Of a DNA stretch of 64,000 nt, positions 52,977 to 62,392 are shown in pieces. The stretch covers positions 1 through 64,000 of the forward strand of contig NZ_DYXC01000028.1 in assembly GCF_020742345.1 (NCBI RefSeq), read 5' to 3'. The notes under the pieces are model-generated. The model saw only the letters and a list, made by a program, of their open reading frames with translations. It was not told the origin of the DNA and made no database searches. The position numbers and the translations under genes are program-made. Position 1 is the stretch's first letter, and every line of letters starts with the position of its first letter. The stretch is from Enteractinococcus helveticum (GTDB lineage Bacteria; Actinomycetota; Actinomycetes; Actinomycetales; Micrococcaceae).

Positions 52977-53885
52977 TTAGTTGGTCAGGCCATCTACGTA
53001 TTCTTGATTCTCGGCAACCCATTCTTCAACGATTGGTTGGTAATCCTCGGTGTCTGGGTTCTCATTAAACATGACGTTTTCTAGCGAGTGGAGGGTATCG
53101 CCGTCCATCTCGAAGTTGCGCAGCCAATCGGCGACTTCTGGGTTTTCTTCCACGAAAGTTGGGTTAGCAAAAGTGTGAATACTTTCGGCTTCACCTAGTG
53201 CGCCTTCGGGATCTTCCAGGTCACGGATGGGGAACTCGTCGTAGGCCCAGTGTGGTCGCCACAGGGTCACCACAACGTTGTCACCATTATCAACGGCGGT
53301 GCGAAGTTCTTGCAACATCGCCGGGGTGGAGGACGTTGTATATTCCATATCCTCGAGGCCATATGTTGGAATGACTTCATCGGTGGTGATGCGGGTCAGA
53401 CCTGCACCCGGTTCAATACCGATCAACTGATTATTGAACTCATCGGCGTTATCCGCTAACTCATCGAGTGAGGTGATGGGCGCATCTTCATTGACTGCAA
53501 TAGTCAACGCGGCTTCATCATTCCAAACACCGAGGTCTTCCATCTGGTCGCCATATTCATTGATGTAATCTTCGTGTGTCGATGGCAGCCAGGCATCCAT
53601 CAGGAAGTCATAGTCTCCTGACGCGACCCCAGAAAACGCCGGCGCGGGGTCAGCGTATTCAAGGCTCACCTCGTAGCCTTGTTGGTCCAGTACGTATTTC
53701 CAGAGTTCGGAGACGGCGATGCCCTCATCCCAGCCATTGAAAACACCGATAGTTACGGGGCCGCCTTGTGCTTCGCCATTACCTTCTTGTTGAGTGTCCC
53801 CGCCGTCGTCGCCACAGGCGACCAAGGCTAGTCCTGCAATAGAGAGCACCGCAGTTGTCTTATAGAAACGAGCTGAGATTTTCAT
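52977..53885 (-). CDS. Glycine betaine/proline-type ABC substrate-binding lipoprotein, copy 2
   Basis: A 302-aa OpuAC-family binding protein. The signal TTAVLSIAGLALVAC gives lipidation at Cys24. The family motifs are GVFNGWDEGIAVSELWKYVLDQQGY, DAWLPSTHEDYINEYGD, GIEPGAGLTRITTDEVIPTYGL and VTLWRPHWAYDEFPIRDLEDPEG, whose Trp and Tyr residues form the cage for quaternary ammonium groups. It closely resembles the preceding gene and the one at 61473. It is last in the operon, and a strong hairpin separates it from copy 1. Confidence 0.92.
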   Translation of the reverse strand: MKISARFYKTTAVLSIAGLALVACGDDGGDTQQEGNGEAQGGPVTIGVFNGWDEGIAVSELWKYVLDQQGYEVSLEYADPAPAFSGVASGDYDFLMDAWLPSTHEDYINEYGDQMEDLGVWNDEAALTIAVNEDAPITSLDELADNADEFNNQLIGIEPGAGLTRITTDEVIPTYGLEDMEYTTSSTPAMLQELRTAVDNGDNVVVTLWRPHWAYDEFPIRDLEDPEGALGEAESIHTFANPTFVEENPEVADWLRNFEMDGDTLHSLENVMFNENPDTEDYQPIVEEWVAENQEYVDGLTN

Positions 53886-53923
53886 GGTGTGTCCTAGGTG
53901 TCAGGTGGAGCGGATACGCTGGT

Positions 53924-53960
53924 GCCGCTGGCTTCCATACAGGTGGTGGAAGCCAGCGGC
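53924..53960 (-). other. Intercistronic hairpin between the two binding-protein genes
   Basis: A perfect 14-bp stem (53924-53937 with 53947-53960) without a following T-run. More likely an mRNA-stabilising or partial-readthrough element that raises the upstream binding protein relative to the downstream one than a full terminator. Confidence 0.6.
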
Positions 53961-53982
53961 TGTCAGCAAGTTGACGGACCGA

Positions 53983-54900
53983 CTACTGGGTCAGACCATC
54001 AACGTATTCTTGGTTCTCTGCTGCCCATTCTTCGATGATCGGACGGTAGTCCTCGACATCTTGGTTCTCGTTAAACATCACGTTCTCTAACGAGTACAGC
54101 AGTTCCGAGTCCATTGTGAAGTTTTCCAACCAGCCAACGACTTCGGCGTTGGCTTCATCAGCGGCCCATTCCGCGTTAGCGAAGGAGTGCAGATATTCTA
54201 CATCGCCAAGCGAGCCTTCAGGATCTTCCAGGTCGCGAATTGGGAAGGCATCGTATGCCCAGTGTGGTCGCCATAGAGTAACGACGATATTCTCGCCTGC
54301 TTCAGTGGCATTTGACAATTCCTGTAGCATTGCTGGAGTACCTGATGTGGTGTACTCCATGTTTTCTAGGCCATAAGTTGGGATGACCTCATTTTCAGTG
54401 ATCTGCGAGATGCCTGCGCCCGGGTCGATACCGACGATTTGGTTGTTGAACGCATCAGCGTTTTCGGCCAGTTCATCCAGGGAATCAATTGGCGCATCTT
54501 CGTTGACGGCAAAGTGTAGCGAGGACTCTTCGTTCCAAGTACCCAGGTCAACGATGTCATCGGCGTACTCATCCACGTAGTCAGCGTGTGTGATTGGCAG
54601 CCAGGCGTCCAGTGTCACATTGTAGTCATTGGTGGATAGGCCTGAGTAGACGGGTGCGGGATCTGCGTACTGAAGATCTACTGCATATCCTTCTTCTTCC
54701 AGTACGTAGGCCCACAGTTCAGATACTGCGATGCCTTCTTCCCAACCGTTGAAGACGCCGATTGTTATCTCGCCGCTACTCCCTGCAGCAGCTTCATCGC
54801 CACCAGTTGAATCCCCCGAGTCACCGCAAGCGGTGAGTGCCAGAGCGGCTACCGACAATGCGGCTGCAGATTTGAACAAACGTGACTTCAAAGTCAACAT
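53983..54900 (-). CDS. Glycine betaine/proline-type ABC substrate-binding lipoprotein, copy 1
   Basis: 305 aa, OpuAC family. Signal and lipobox SVAALALTAC; GAAAGGAAG directly before ATG 54900. The mature protein has GVFNGWEEGIAVSELWAYVLEEEGY, DAWLPITHADYVDEYADD, GIDPGAGISQITENEVIPTYGLENMEYTTSGTPAMLQEL and LWRPHWAYDAFPIRDLEDPEG. It is the first of two tandem binding proteins after the permease and presumably shares the same transporter. Confidence 0.93.
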   Translation of the reverse strand: MLTLKSRLFKSAAALSVAALALTACGDSGDSTGGDEAAAGSSGEITIGVFNGWEEGIAVSELWAYVLEEEGYAVDLQYADPAPVYSGLSTNDYNVTLDAWLPITHADYVDEYADDIVDLGTWNEESSLHFAVNEDAPIDSLDELAENADAFNNQIVGIDPGAGISQITENEVIPTYGLENMEYTTSGTPAMLQELSNATEAGENIVVTLWRPHWAYDAFPIRDLEDPEGSLGDVEYLHSFANAEWAADEANAEVVGWLENFTMDSELLYSLENVMFNENQDVEDYRPIIEEWAAENQEYVDGLTQ

Positions 54901-54957
54901 CTTCCTTTCGTGATTTTATTTATGAATTACAGGTAATGCAGTGCACTCAAGCACCAA

Positions 54958-55797
54958 TTAGTGCAAGTTGGCCTTGGACTGCATTGAGGTGAGGCGGTCG
55001 AGGTACATTGCCAGGATGACGACGGCCAGACCGGACTCGAAACCAAGACCTGCGTTAATGCGGTTCAACGAGGCCACAACTTCGCCACCAAGACCGCCGG
55101 CGCCGACCATACCGGCGATAACAACCATCGACAGTGACAACATGATGATCTGGTTGACGCCAGCCATAATGGTTGGCATTGCCAGTGGCAGTTGAATTTG
55201 ACGCAAGATCTTGCCGGGAGGCGAACCGAAGGCTTTACCAGCTTCGACAACTTCGCGGTCTACCCCGCGAATACCTAGTTCAGTGAAACGTACACCGGGT
55301 GCCATTGCAAAGATCACGGTGGCTACCATGCCCGGTACAACACCCACACGGAAAATCACCAGCGCGGGAATGAGGTAAACCATGGGTGGCATGGTCTGGA
55401 TAAAGTCCATCAGGGGCCGTAGCACCTTGGAAGCGGTTTGCGACTTGGCAGCCAAAATACCAAGAGGAATCGCAAAGATGACCGCGATCAACGTTGCAAT
55501 AGTCACCAACGCGAGCGTCGACATGGCATTAGACCACTGATTGACCCCGACAATGATGACGAAACCAATAACCGTTCCAAGGGCCAGCTGCCAGCTTCGC
55601 AACCACCAGCCCAAAGCAGCCAGCACCAGGGTGACAATCCACCACTCAGGTGTGGTGAGAAGCCACAACAGAAGGTCGTAGGCTTGGACCAGGATGGTCC
55701 GGATAAATGTAAAGAATCCTCCAAGGACCGCGAGGATCCAATCAAGGGCAACTTCAACCCAGTCGCCTAAGGGAATACGTGGCACTGGAATTTCCAT
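54958..55797 (-). CDS. Betaine/proline-type ABC permease (ProW/OpuAB-like)
   Basis: 279 aa with about six membrane helices. The EAA-type loop contacting the ATPase is KAFGSPPGKILRQIQLPLAMPTIMAGVNQ (about residues 187-215), and TMPPMVYLIPALVIF and MVVIAGMVGAGGLGGEVV are family signatures. It starts one base after the ATPase stop. Together with the ATPase it forms the membrane part of an osmoprotectant importer. Confidence 0.95.
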   Translation of the reverse strand: MEIPVPRIPLGDWVEVALDWILAVLGGFFTFIRTILVQAYDLLLWLLTTPEWWIVTLVLAALGWWLRSWQLALGTVIGFVIIVGVNQWSNAMSTLALVTIATLIAVIFAIPLGILAAKSQTASKVLRPLMDFIQTMPPMVYLIPALVIFRVGVVPGMVATVIFAMAPGVRFTELGIRGVDREVVEAGKAFGSPPGKILRQIQLPLAMPTIMAGVNQIIMLSLSMVVIAGMVGAGGLGGEVVASLNRINAGLGFESGLAVVILAMYLDRLTSMQSKANLH

Positions 55798-56889
55798 TTA
55801 GTTTGCCTCCTCGACATCCGGGACAACCTCGGATCGCTGTGGTGTGAGTGCTTCCAGAAGTACGCCAAGTGGAATGTAGCCGATCCGTTGATTCGAATCA
55901 ACGCTTTCGACTCCGATCGGCCCATTAGCCTCAATGACAACCGGCACTATATCTTGCAGCGTGGCGGTAGATTTGACCGTCAGAGCTTTCCGTTCAAAAG
56001 CTTGGCGATCACTGGCAGTCAGGCTTTCTTCACCAACCATGATGGCATCTGCCGTCAGTACTCGCGCACGGTCCACATCGGCGGTGAAAGAGGCGACATA
56101 TTCATCGGCTGGTTCAGACAAGATCTGTTCCGGAGTACCAACTTGGACGATCTTGCCGTCTTTCATGACGGCGATACGGTCCCCGAGGAACATCGCTTCA
56201 TTGAGATCGTGCGTAATGAACACAATGGTTCGGCCAAGCTGGTCCTGGATTTGTCTGAGTTCATCTTGCATCTCACGACGAATCAGCGGATCCAGTGCCG
56301 AGAATGCTTCGTCCATCAGCATGATGTCCGTGCCGGCAGCTAGCGCGCGAGCCAGACCGACACGCTGCTGCATACCGCCAGAAAGCTCTGAAGGATAGGA
56401 ATCTTCCCACCCTTTCAATCCGACTGCAGCAAGCACCTCACGTGCACGATCATAGCGTTCTTTCTTATCGACACCTTGTGTTTCAAGGCTGTAAGCAGCA
56501 TTTTCGACAACGGTCCAGTGTGGGAACAATGCGAAGTGCTGGAAGACCATCGAAATGTGTTTCGACCGCAGATCGCGCAGTTCTTTGGCTGACAGGGTCG
56601 ACAGGTCGTGGCCCAATACTTCTACTGTGCCAGACGTGGCGGGTTGTAGAGCATTGAGTGTACGAATGACGGTTGATTTTCCGGAGCCCGAAAGTCCCAT
56701 AACAACGAAAATTTCACCGGGGTAAACATCGAAGGTTGCATCGATAACCGCTGCGGTGCCTTCGTCTTCAACGTCCTGACGCGTCTCGCCGGCTTTCATT
56801 CTTTCGACGACAGCTTCAGGACGTTTGCCAAAAACCTTATAGACATTTTCAGCCCGTATGACGGGCTGGGCTGTGTTTGGTTCGCTCAT
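55798..56889 (-). CDS. Betaine/proline-type ABC ATPase (ProV/OpuAA-like)
   Basis: 363 aa. Walker A MGLSGSGKST near residues 64-73, Q-loop MVFQHFALFPHWTV, signature LSGGMQQRVGLARALA, Walker B IMLMDEAFSALDP and H-loop FITHDLNEA are all present. The N-terminal VYKVFGKRPEAVVERMKAG is typical of ProV/OpuAA. The C-terminal about 80 residues resemble a degenerate CBS-type regulatory segment. First gene of the four-gene operon. Confidence 0.95.
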   Translation of the reverse strand: MSEPNTAQPVIRAENVYKVFGKRPEAVVERMKAGETRQDVEDEGTAAVIDATFDVYPGEIFVVMGLSGSGKSTVIRTLNALQPATSGTVEVLGHDLSTLSAKELRDLRSKHISMVFQHFALFPHWTVVENAAYSLETQGVDKKERYDRAREVLAAVGLKGWEDSYPSELSGGMQQRVGLARALAAGTDIMLMDEAFSALDPLIRREMQDELRQIQDQLGRTIVFITHDLNEAMFLGDRIAVMKDGKIVQVGTPEQILSEPADEYVASFTADVDRARVLTADAIMVGEESLTASDRQAFERKALTVKSTATLQDIVPVVIEANGPIGVESVDSNQRIGYIPLGVLLEALTPQRSEVVPDVEEAN

Positions 56890-57511
56890 GGTACTTGACC
56901 CACCGCCAGAACCTGGCGGGTGAGCTCCTCCTCACGTCCGTGTACAACTTGCTAACAAAATAAAATTAGGCCGAGCCTAGTCGTCTGGCTTGGATCACAA
57001 GTCAGAGTCGAGTAGACACAACCTCTTGGATTTCAACGGTAACAAGATTGTTCAGACAATTACAGGCTTCACTCAGACCGTTATCAGGAAGTGACTCTTC
57101 AGGTTGACAAGACGCAAAAATCCGCAAGGGACCCCTTGTGAGAATGCAATTTTTCGTGATATAGATCATGACAGTTGAGTTAAGATTCGAATCTATCTAG
57201 GCGTTACAACACCAAACCCAACTACGCGACCAGAACGTCTTGGGCGAGGTTCAGGTCGAACAAATTACCCACGAAGAGTTCGTCGGCAACCAACACCACG
57301 ACTTGATGCCCCACTAAAATTCTTCTTAGAGCGAAGAGTGCGACGGTGTTCTTCGCTCAATAATTCGTTGGGCTGCGGCAGAGTTCCGGATAAATCCACA
57401 GCACATAGCCCTTGACATACGCAGGACTCCAGTATTGACGTATCTTCATATTGCGCTAAGGGTCGGCTCACCTTGCTGGATATTTCCCGACATTGTGGGA
57501 ATCATGAGGCT
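56890..57511. other. Intergenic region between the ABC operon and the P1B-ATPase gene
   Basis: Divergent control region of about 620 bp. It holds a hairpin CAAGGG-CCCTTG (about 57125-57138), a 12-bp palindrome AGATTCGAATCT at 57183-57194, and a 68-codon minus-strand frame (57471-57265) without recognisable similarity. No riboswitch class was recognised. Confidence 0.4.
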
Positions 57512-59419
57512 ATGGAGCCTAAGTTTCCTTCGATTCGCCACCCATTTTTGCACCCGATCGTGCTCTTCGTTGCTACAGGCCTCGGCCTGGGGATCCTTTT
57601 CTTCTTCACGGACTTGGATCTCCAACTAGCGATAACGGCTTATCTCGTCATCGGAATCACGTTGCTTATATCGCTGGTTGATATGTTCAAGACGCTCAAA
57701 GCAGGTCAGTGGGGTCTGGATGTTTTGGCGGTCGTGGCCATGATCGCAACCCTTGTGGTTGGAGAATATTTAGCCGGCATGATTATTGCGCTCATGCTAA
57801 CCGGCGGTGAAGCATTAGAAGATATGGCAGCTAAAAAAGCCTCACGCGAGTTGGACTCTCTCATTAATAGACGCCCAAGATTCGCATATCGTCTTGAAGC
57901 CGATGGCACGACGATGGCCCGAGTCCCGATCTCAGAGGTAGAAGTCGGAGATGTCCTGGTTATTCGCGGTTCTGAAGTTATTCCGGTTGATGGCGAATTA
58001 CTATCTACCAGGGCTTCCCTGGATGAATCATCGGTGACCGGGGAAGCTATACCGGTTACAAAATACCCGGGTGATGCAATCATCTCCGGTACTGTCAACG
58101 GCTCCGAAACGTTCCAAATGCGCGCGACAACTACGGCTGCAGAATCGCAATACGCCAAGATCGTGCAGCTCGTCGAAGAAGCGGTGCAATCACGAGCACC
58201 CATGGTGCGGTTAGCGGACCGCTACGCGGTGCCTTTTACGATCGTTGCACTGCTGGTAGCCGGTGTTGCGTGGTGGTATTCCTCAGACCCAGTCCGGTTT
58301 GCTGAAGTTCTCGTCGTGGCAACACCATGCCCGTTACTGATCGGAGCACCTGTGGCATTTATGGGAGGCATGTCCTCGGCGGCTTCAGCCAATGTCATTG
58401 TCAAAGACGGTGGGACCTTAGAGCGGCTTGCTCGCGTGAAAACTGCGGCATTCGATAAGACCGGCACGCTTACCCAAGGGCGCCCCACCGTCGCGCGCAT
58501 CGAAACAGTTGGCGGAACCGAGACTGAAACCCTCCAACTGGCAGCATCCGCAGAACAATATTCTGTGCACGTTTTTGCCGAACCTATTATCCAGCAGGCT
58601 CGTCAACAAGGTCTTGATCTCATCGCGATAGACCACGCCCAAGAAGTGGCAACCAACGGTGTTGAAGCGACAACGACGACCGGCAAACAATTACGGGTCG
58701 GAAAATCAGCATTCATCGCTGAGGTGACGCCAACATTTGAGGAGTTGAAATTAGCAGCCGGTGAGACCGCAGTCTATGTCTCCTGCAACGACCAACTGGT
58801 CGGCGTCATAGTGTTGGCAGACCCGCTACGTGAAGCGGCAACCGCCACGATCGACTGGTTGACTGACCACGGGGTACAACAGATGGTCATGGTGACCGGT
58901 GACATGGAAAGTACGGCTGAAGCGATTGCCCAAGAAATCGGTTTTCGTGCCGAACAAGTCCACGCATCGATGACCCCCACCGACAAAGTGGACGTGGTCA
59001 AAGCTATGAACTCCCCGACACTTATGGTCGGGGATGGGATCAATGACGCACCAATTTTGGCTGCTGCCGACATCGGAATCGCAATGGGCGCGCGTGGTTC
59101 TACGGCGGCTTCAGAGTCAGCAGATGCAGTCATCACCTCTGAGCATTTTGCGCGGCTTGCCGACGTCACGCTCATCGCCAAGCGGACGGTTTCCATCGCG
59201 TTGCAATCCATTTGGTTTGGCATGGCTGTTTCGATCGGATTGATGACTGTTGCTGCATTCGGGTATTTACCGGCGACTTACGGCGCACTCATGCAAGAAA
59301 TCGTTGACATTGTCGCGATTGTGATTGCCCTGCGCGCATTGCGGTTACATCGCCACTTGCCATCACGACACCTTGGCGAGCGCTCTGGCCAACACCGGTC
59401 CTTGTCGGTCAAGGGCTAA
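57512..59419 (+). CDS. Heavy-metal-transporting P1B-type ATPase
   Basis: 635 aa from ATG 57512 (MEPKFPSIRHPF), preceded by GAGG. There is no N-terminal HMA domain. Actuator motif TGEAIPV, phosphorylation motif DKTGTLT (Asp315), nucleotide-binding HVFAEPI in place of the usual HP, and hinge GDGINDAP are present. The metal motif in helix 6 is TPC (Thr271-Pro-Cys273) rather than CPC, which differs from CopA and ZntA. Exported ion therefore undetermined; candidates are divalent transition metals. A CHY zinc-finger gene is convergent downstream. Confidence 0.9.
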   Translation: MEPKFPSIRHPFLHPIVLFVATGLGLGILFFFTDLDLQLAITAYLVIGITLLISLVDMFKTLKAGQWGLDVLAVVAMIATLVVGEYLAGMIIALMLTGGEALEDMAAKKASRELDSLINRRPRFAYRLEADGTTMARVPISEVEVGDVLVIRGSEVIPVDGELLSTRASLDESSVTGEAIPVTKYPGDAIISGTVNGSETFQMRATTTAAESQYAKIVQLVEEAVQSRAPMVRLADRYAVPFTIVALLVAGVAWWYSSDPVRFAEVLVVATPCPLLIGAPVAFMGGMSSAASANVIVKDGGTLERLARVKTAAFDKTGTLTQGRPTVARIETVGGTETETLQLAASAEQYSVHVFAEPIIQQARQQGLDLIAIDHAQEVATNGVEATTTTGKQLRVGKSAFIAEVTPTFEELKLAAGETAVYVSCNDQLVGVIVLADPLREAATATIDWLTDHGVQQMVMVTGDMESTAEAIAQEIGFRAEQVHASMTPTDKVDVVKAMNSPTLMVGDGINDAPILAAADIGIAMGARGSTAASESADAVITSEHFARLADVTLIAKRTVSIALQSIWFGMAVSIGLMTVAAFGYLPATYGALMQEIVDIVAIVIALRALRLHRHLPSRHLGERSGQHRSLSVKG

Positions 59420-59510
59420 ACCTACTTTTTTGGTGAAACAATTCTGCTTCGTACAGCCCAACTGACCCACCTAGCACATGTGTTCAGTGCGGCTGTTCGA
59501 AGTACAGGTC

Positions 59511-59810
59511 CTAGTGGGCGCTACAGCCGGGATTGAAGGCTGCGTGACACGACGGGCAGCGATCTTTATGCGTATATTGTGTAATCAGGAGCTCGCTTTT
59601 GCATACTCCACAGAAGACAGCCGGCTCGTGGGCGCGATTGCTCGGCCAGGGCAATCGTGGATGGTCTGCGGTTTCATCGTGGCATTGATAGCACGGATAA
59701 TAGCGTTCACAACAGCCAAATCGAAGTGCCACAATATCTAACGCGGTCGCATAGTGTGTACAACGCGTTTGATCGTCGATGAGTAGACCGTATACTTTCG
59801 GTTCAGCCAT
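59511..59810 (-). CDS. CHY zinc-finger protein
   Basis: 99 aa from ATG 59810 (MAEPKVYGLLIDDQTRCTHYATALDIVALRF). The CHY-type ligands are visible: CTHY, CCERYYPCYQCHDETADH, CGVCKSELL and CPSCHAAFNPGC. This binds about three zinc ions, as in the Hot13-like family. It is convergent with the P1B-ATPase gene by 92 bp. The cellular role of bacterial members is unclear, but metal handling is plausible. Confidence 0.88.
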   Translation of the reverse strand: MAEPKVYGLLIDDQTRCTHYATALDIVALRFGCCERYYPCYQCHDETADHPRLPWPSNRAHEPAVFCGVCKSELLITQYTHKDRCPSCHAAFNPGCSAH

Positions 59811-59902
59811 AGCTCCAACATAGCAGCCGTTCTCTCTTGGCAAATACCACCGAATGTCCGCACGAGATTGTTCTTCCCCGTTGTGGTGACCGGGACGAAC
59901 AG

Positions 59903-59937
59903 CAAAAACCCCGCCAAATCAAGCATCTGGCGGGGTT
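59903..59937 (-). terminator. Terminator of tRNA-Ser(GGA)
   Basis: AACCCCGCCA (59907-59916) pairs with TGGCGGGGTT (59928-59937), and on the minus strand TTTTT follows the stem. It lies 9 bp beyond the tRNA. Confidence 0.88.
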
Positions 59938-59945
59938 GTATTCTG

Positions 59946-60030
59946 CGGAGGATGGGGGATTTGAACCCCCGAGGGCTTTCACCCAACACGCGTTCCAGGC
60001 GTGCGCACTAGGCCGCTATGCGAATCCTCC
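59946..60030 (-). tRNA. tRNA-Ser (anticodon GGA)
   Basis: An 85-nt class II tRNA on the minus strand. The acceptor GGAGGAT (60030-60024) pairs with ATCCTCC (59953-59947), the discriminator G is at 59946, loop CTGGAAC places the GGA anticodon at 59996-59994, a long variable arm is present and the T-loop is GGTTCAAATCC. Its position near SRP RNA and dnaX is common in actinobacteria. Confidence 0.96.
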
Positions 60031-60121
60031 AGAATGGAACTTTACAAAGTGTTCACCTTGCGAAGACCAGGTTTTAGCATAGCCCATTCTTGAATGAATA
60101 AGCAAAATGGCTGCCAAGTTC

Positions 60122-60847
60122 TTAGTCACACCCGTCAATGCCGCAAGCCTGCCCATCGGCTCCTAACGTTTGCAGGGGTGCAGGGTTGAGCTCCTCCCAG
60201 ACCTGGCGCAGAGCTTGACTGAAGGTTTCGACCGATTGGGCTCCTGGCAGCGCATATTTTTCGGCCAAGACATAGGTTGGGACCGCGGAAACACCAAAAG
60301 CACGTGCCTGTTCGACATCGGCATTGGCCTCGGTATCGAATTCGTCAGATTCCAGTACTTCACGTACGCGAGTTTCATCAAGGCCAACTGAGATCGCAAC
60401 CTGGGCGAGCTGATCATGATCCGACAGGTCCAGACCAGTGCTGAAGCGCCCGGCAAGGAGTTCGCGCTTCAGGGCAGGGGTGATTTTGTCCTGGTGGACG
60501 GTGACGTTTTGGTCGTGTTGTTTGGCCAGGTGTAGTAGGCGGTGGGCAGTCCAGGAATTGGCGACAACGACGTCGTCCATATGGAATTCCACACCGGCTT
60601 TTATACCGTGTTCTTTGACGGTTTCAAATATCTGGTTGATCAGGTTGGCGGGCATGCCCTTAGTTTCGGAGAGGTATTGCGCCTCGCTGCGGTCATCGCG
60701 TTCCGGCAGAGTGGGATCCAGTTGGAAGGTGCGGTAGTGGACTTCTACGGCGTCTTTGTGCGGGAATGCTGCCAGCGCTTTTTCAAACCGGGCAAGTCCG
60801 ATGTAGCACCATGGGCAGGCAATGTCAGACCAGATATCAATTCTCAT
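60122..60847 (-). CDS. DsbA-family oxidoreductase (FrnE-like)
   Basis: 241 aa from ATG 60847. The thioredoxin fold starts immediately with MRIDIWSDIACPWCYIG (CPWC at 11-14). The helical insertion contains ANSWTAHRLLHLAKQ, and the cis-proline region is FGVSAVPTYVLAEKY. FrnE-like proteins are cytoplasmic disulfide isomerases or polyketide-associated oxidoreductases. No signal peptide. A pair of cysteines near the C-terminus (ACGIDGC) could form a second redox site. Confidence 0.9.
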   Translation of the reverse strand: MRIDIWSDIACPWCYIGLARFEKALAAFPHKDAVEVHYRTFQLDPTLPERDDRSEAQYLSETKGMPANLINQIFETVKEHGIKAGVEFHMDDVVVANSWTAHRLLHLAKQHDQNVTVHQDKITPALKRELLAGRFSTGLDLSDHDQLAQVAISVGLDETRVREVLESDEFDTEANADVEQARAFGVSAVPTYVLAEKYALPGAQSVETFSQALRQVWEELNPAPLQTLGADGQACGIDGCD

Positions 60848-60985
60848 GACTGTCACTCTGGCATTCGCGTGTGCGCGCGAGCAATTTTGTTTCCCCGACA
60901 GCGTGGAATCGACATCGACTATCACCGTGAGAGAAAGGGTTACCTGGAATTCGCACTTTGGACATGAATTGGTATGATGGACTCC

Positions 60986-61074
60986 GGCCCCTCACGCGGT
61001 GCTATCTTACTCAACTCCCCCAGGGCAGGAATGCAGCAAGGGTCGGTAGGCTCTGGCAGGTGCGTGAGGGGTTC
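60986..61074 (+). ncRNA. ffs: Signal recognition particle RNA (small, 4.5S type)
   Basis: GGCCCCTCACGC (60986-60997) pairs with GCGTGAGGGGTTC at 61062-61074. The conserved apical SRP domain is CCAGGGCAGGAATGCAGCAAGGGTCGGTAGGCTCTGG, with tetraloop-flanking symmetric and asymmetric loops (CAGG, AGCAAGGG). About 89 nt, as in the short actinobacterial form. Confidence 0.93.
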
Positions 61075-61472
61075 TTAGGTTAACTCCCCCAGCTGATTTC
61101 TCAAACCGGTTGTGCAGAGGTCGTCTTCGGTATTGATGCCATAGGCTAGCGTCCTACAGCTTGCGCACATGGTATAGCTAAAACGAAATGACGCCCGTGG
61201 TTTCGCACGGTGTTACGTGGCATGATCGCATCAGATGTCAATATTGCAACGTGCTTGGCTTGCAGGTGATGCAGTGACGATGTGGACGGTGAGTTTGGCA
61301 GCGCGTTTAGGTCCGATGGAGTTCACGGTATCCTTCTGTCTGGTGCATTTAGGCAGTATAGTGGCTGGTTTCTGAGATCAGATAAAGTTCTCCACAACCA
61401 CACATAGACTCTTGGACCGACCTGTGGCTGGTGCTACCGTGGAACAACATGCTCGCTTACACAGAGGAAAAT
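61075..61472. other. Intergenic region upstream of the orphan binding protein
   Basis: About 400 bp without a supported gene. Short frames on both strands show no similarity. Presumably contains the promoter of the 61473 gene; AGAGGA precedes its ATG. Confidence 0.4.
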
Positions 61473-62384
61473 ATGCATACTACAGCACAGAAAAAATTCC
61501 GCATTTTTGGCCGTTTGACCGCACTTGCCACCGCGGCTGGACTTGCTCTCACCGCATGTGGCGGCGAGACAGCCGATACCGGTTCTGGTGAAGGCGGCGA
61601 TGAGATTAACATTGCCATCAACCACGGCTGGGAAGAAGGCATCGCGGTTGCCGAACTCTGGTCGCTGATTCTGGAGGACGAAGGTTACACGGTCAATAAG
61701 TCCTACATGGATCTGGCTCCCAGCTTCTCAGCGCTGGCCACAGGTGACATGGACTTCAATATGAACATTTGGCAGCCTGTTACGCACGCCGAATACCTTG
61801 AAGAATACGGCGATGACCTCGAACAGGTCGGGGTTTGGAACAGTGATGCAAACCAGGTCATTGCCGTCCATGAAGATGCGCCATTTGACTCTCTGGATGA
61901 GCTAGCAGATCACGCAGACCTTTTCGAGAGCCGTCTGGTCGGAATTGAACCTGGTGCAGGACTGACCGAACGTACCGAGCAGTACGTTATTCCAGAATAC
62001 GGTTTGGAAGACTGGGACTTTAGGACCTCGTCTACTCCTGCCATGCTGCAAGAAGTTGCCACGGCAACCGAAAACGGTGACCCTATTGCAGTGACGCTAT
62101 GGCGTCCACACTGGGCATTCAACACCTATGACATCAAAGCCCTAGAAGATCCTCAAGAAGCACTTGGTCAGGAAGAAAACATGACCATTTATGCTCGCGC
62201 AGGTTTCTCTGAGGATCAACCAGAAATCTTCGAATGGCTCTCCGATTTCGAAATCGACACTGAACGACTTCAGGATCTTGAAGTTGTTCTGTTCGAAGAA
62301 GAAGTCGAACAGGATCAATACGAAGAAGTTATCCGCGCTTGGATGGAAGAAAACCAAGACTGGGTTGACTCTCTAACTGCATAA
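61473..62384 (+). CDS. Orphan glycine betaine/proline-type ABC binding lipoprotein, copy 3
   Basis: 303 aa from ATG 61473 with AGAGGA upstream. Signal and lipobox ATAAGLALTAC. The mature domain aligns throughout with the two operon copies: NHGWEEGIAVAELWSLILEDEGY, NIWQPVTHAEYLEEYGDD, GIEPGAGLTERTEQYVIPEYGL, TLWRPHWAFNTYDIKALEDPQ. The first cage region has NHGW where the others have FNGW, and NIWQP instead of DAWLP, so its specificity may differ. No permease or ATPase is adjacent; it may feed the 55-57 kb transporter. Confidence 0.92.
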   Translation: MHTTAQKKFRIFGRLTALATAAGLALTACGGETADTGSGEGGDEINIAINHGWEEGIAVAELWSLILEDEGYTVNKSYMDLAPSFSALATGDMDFNMNIWQPVTHAEYLEEYGDDLEQVGVWNSDANQVIAVHEDAPFDSLDELADHADLFESRLVGIEPGAGLTERTEQYVIPEYGLEDWDFRTSSTPAMLQEVATATENGDPIAVTLWRPHWAFNTYDIKALEDPQEALGQEENMTIYARAGFSEDQPEIFEWLSDFEIDTERLQDLEVVLFEEEVEQDQYEEVIRAWMEENQDWVDSLTA

Positions 62385-62392
62385 GCCAAGAC

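Noticed and set aside
57265..57471. 68-codon minus-strand frame in the P1B-ATPase upstream region
   Set aside because: No recognisable similarity; it would overlap the expected promoter.
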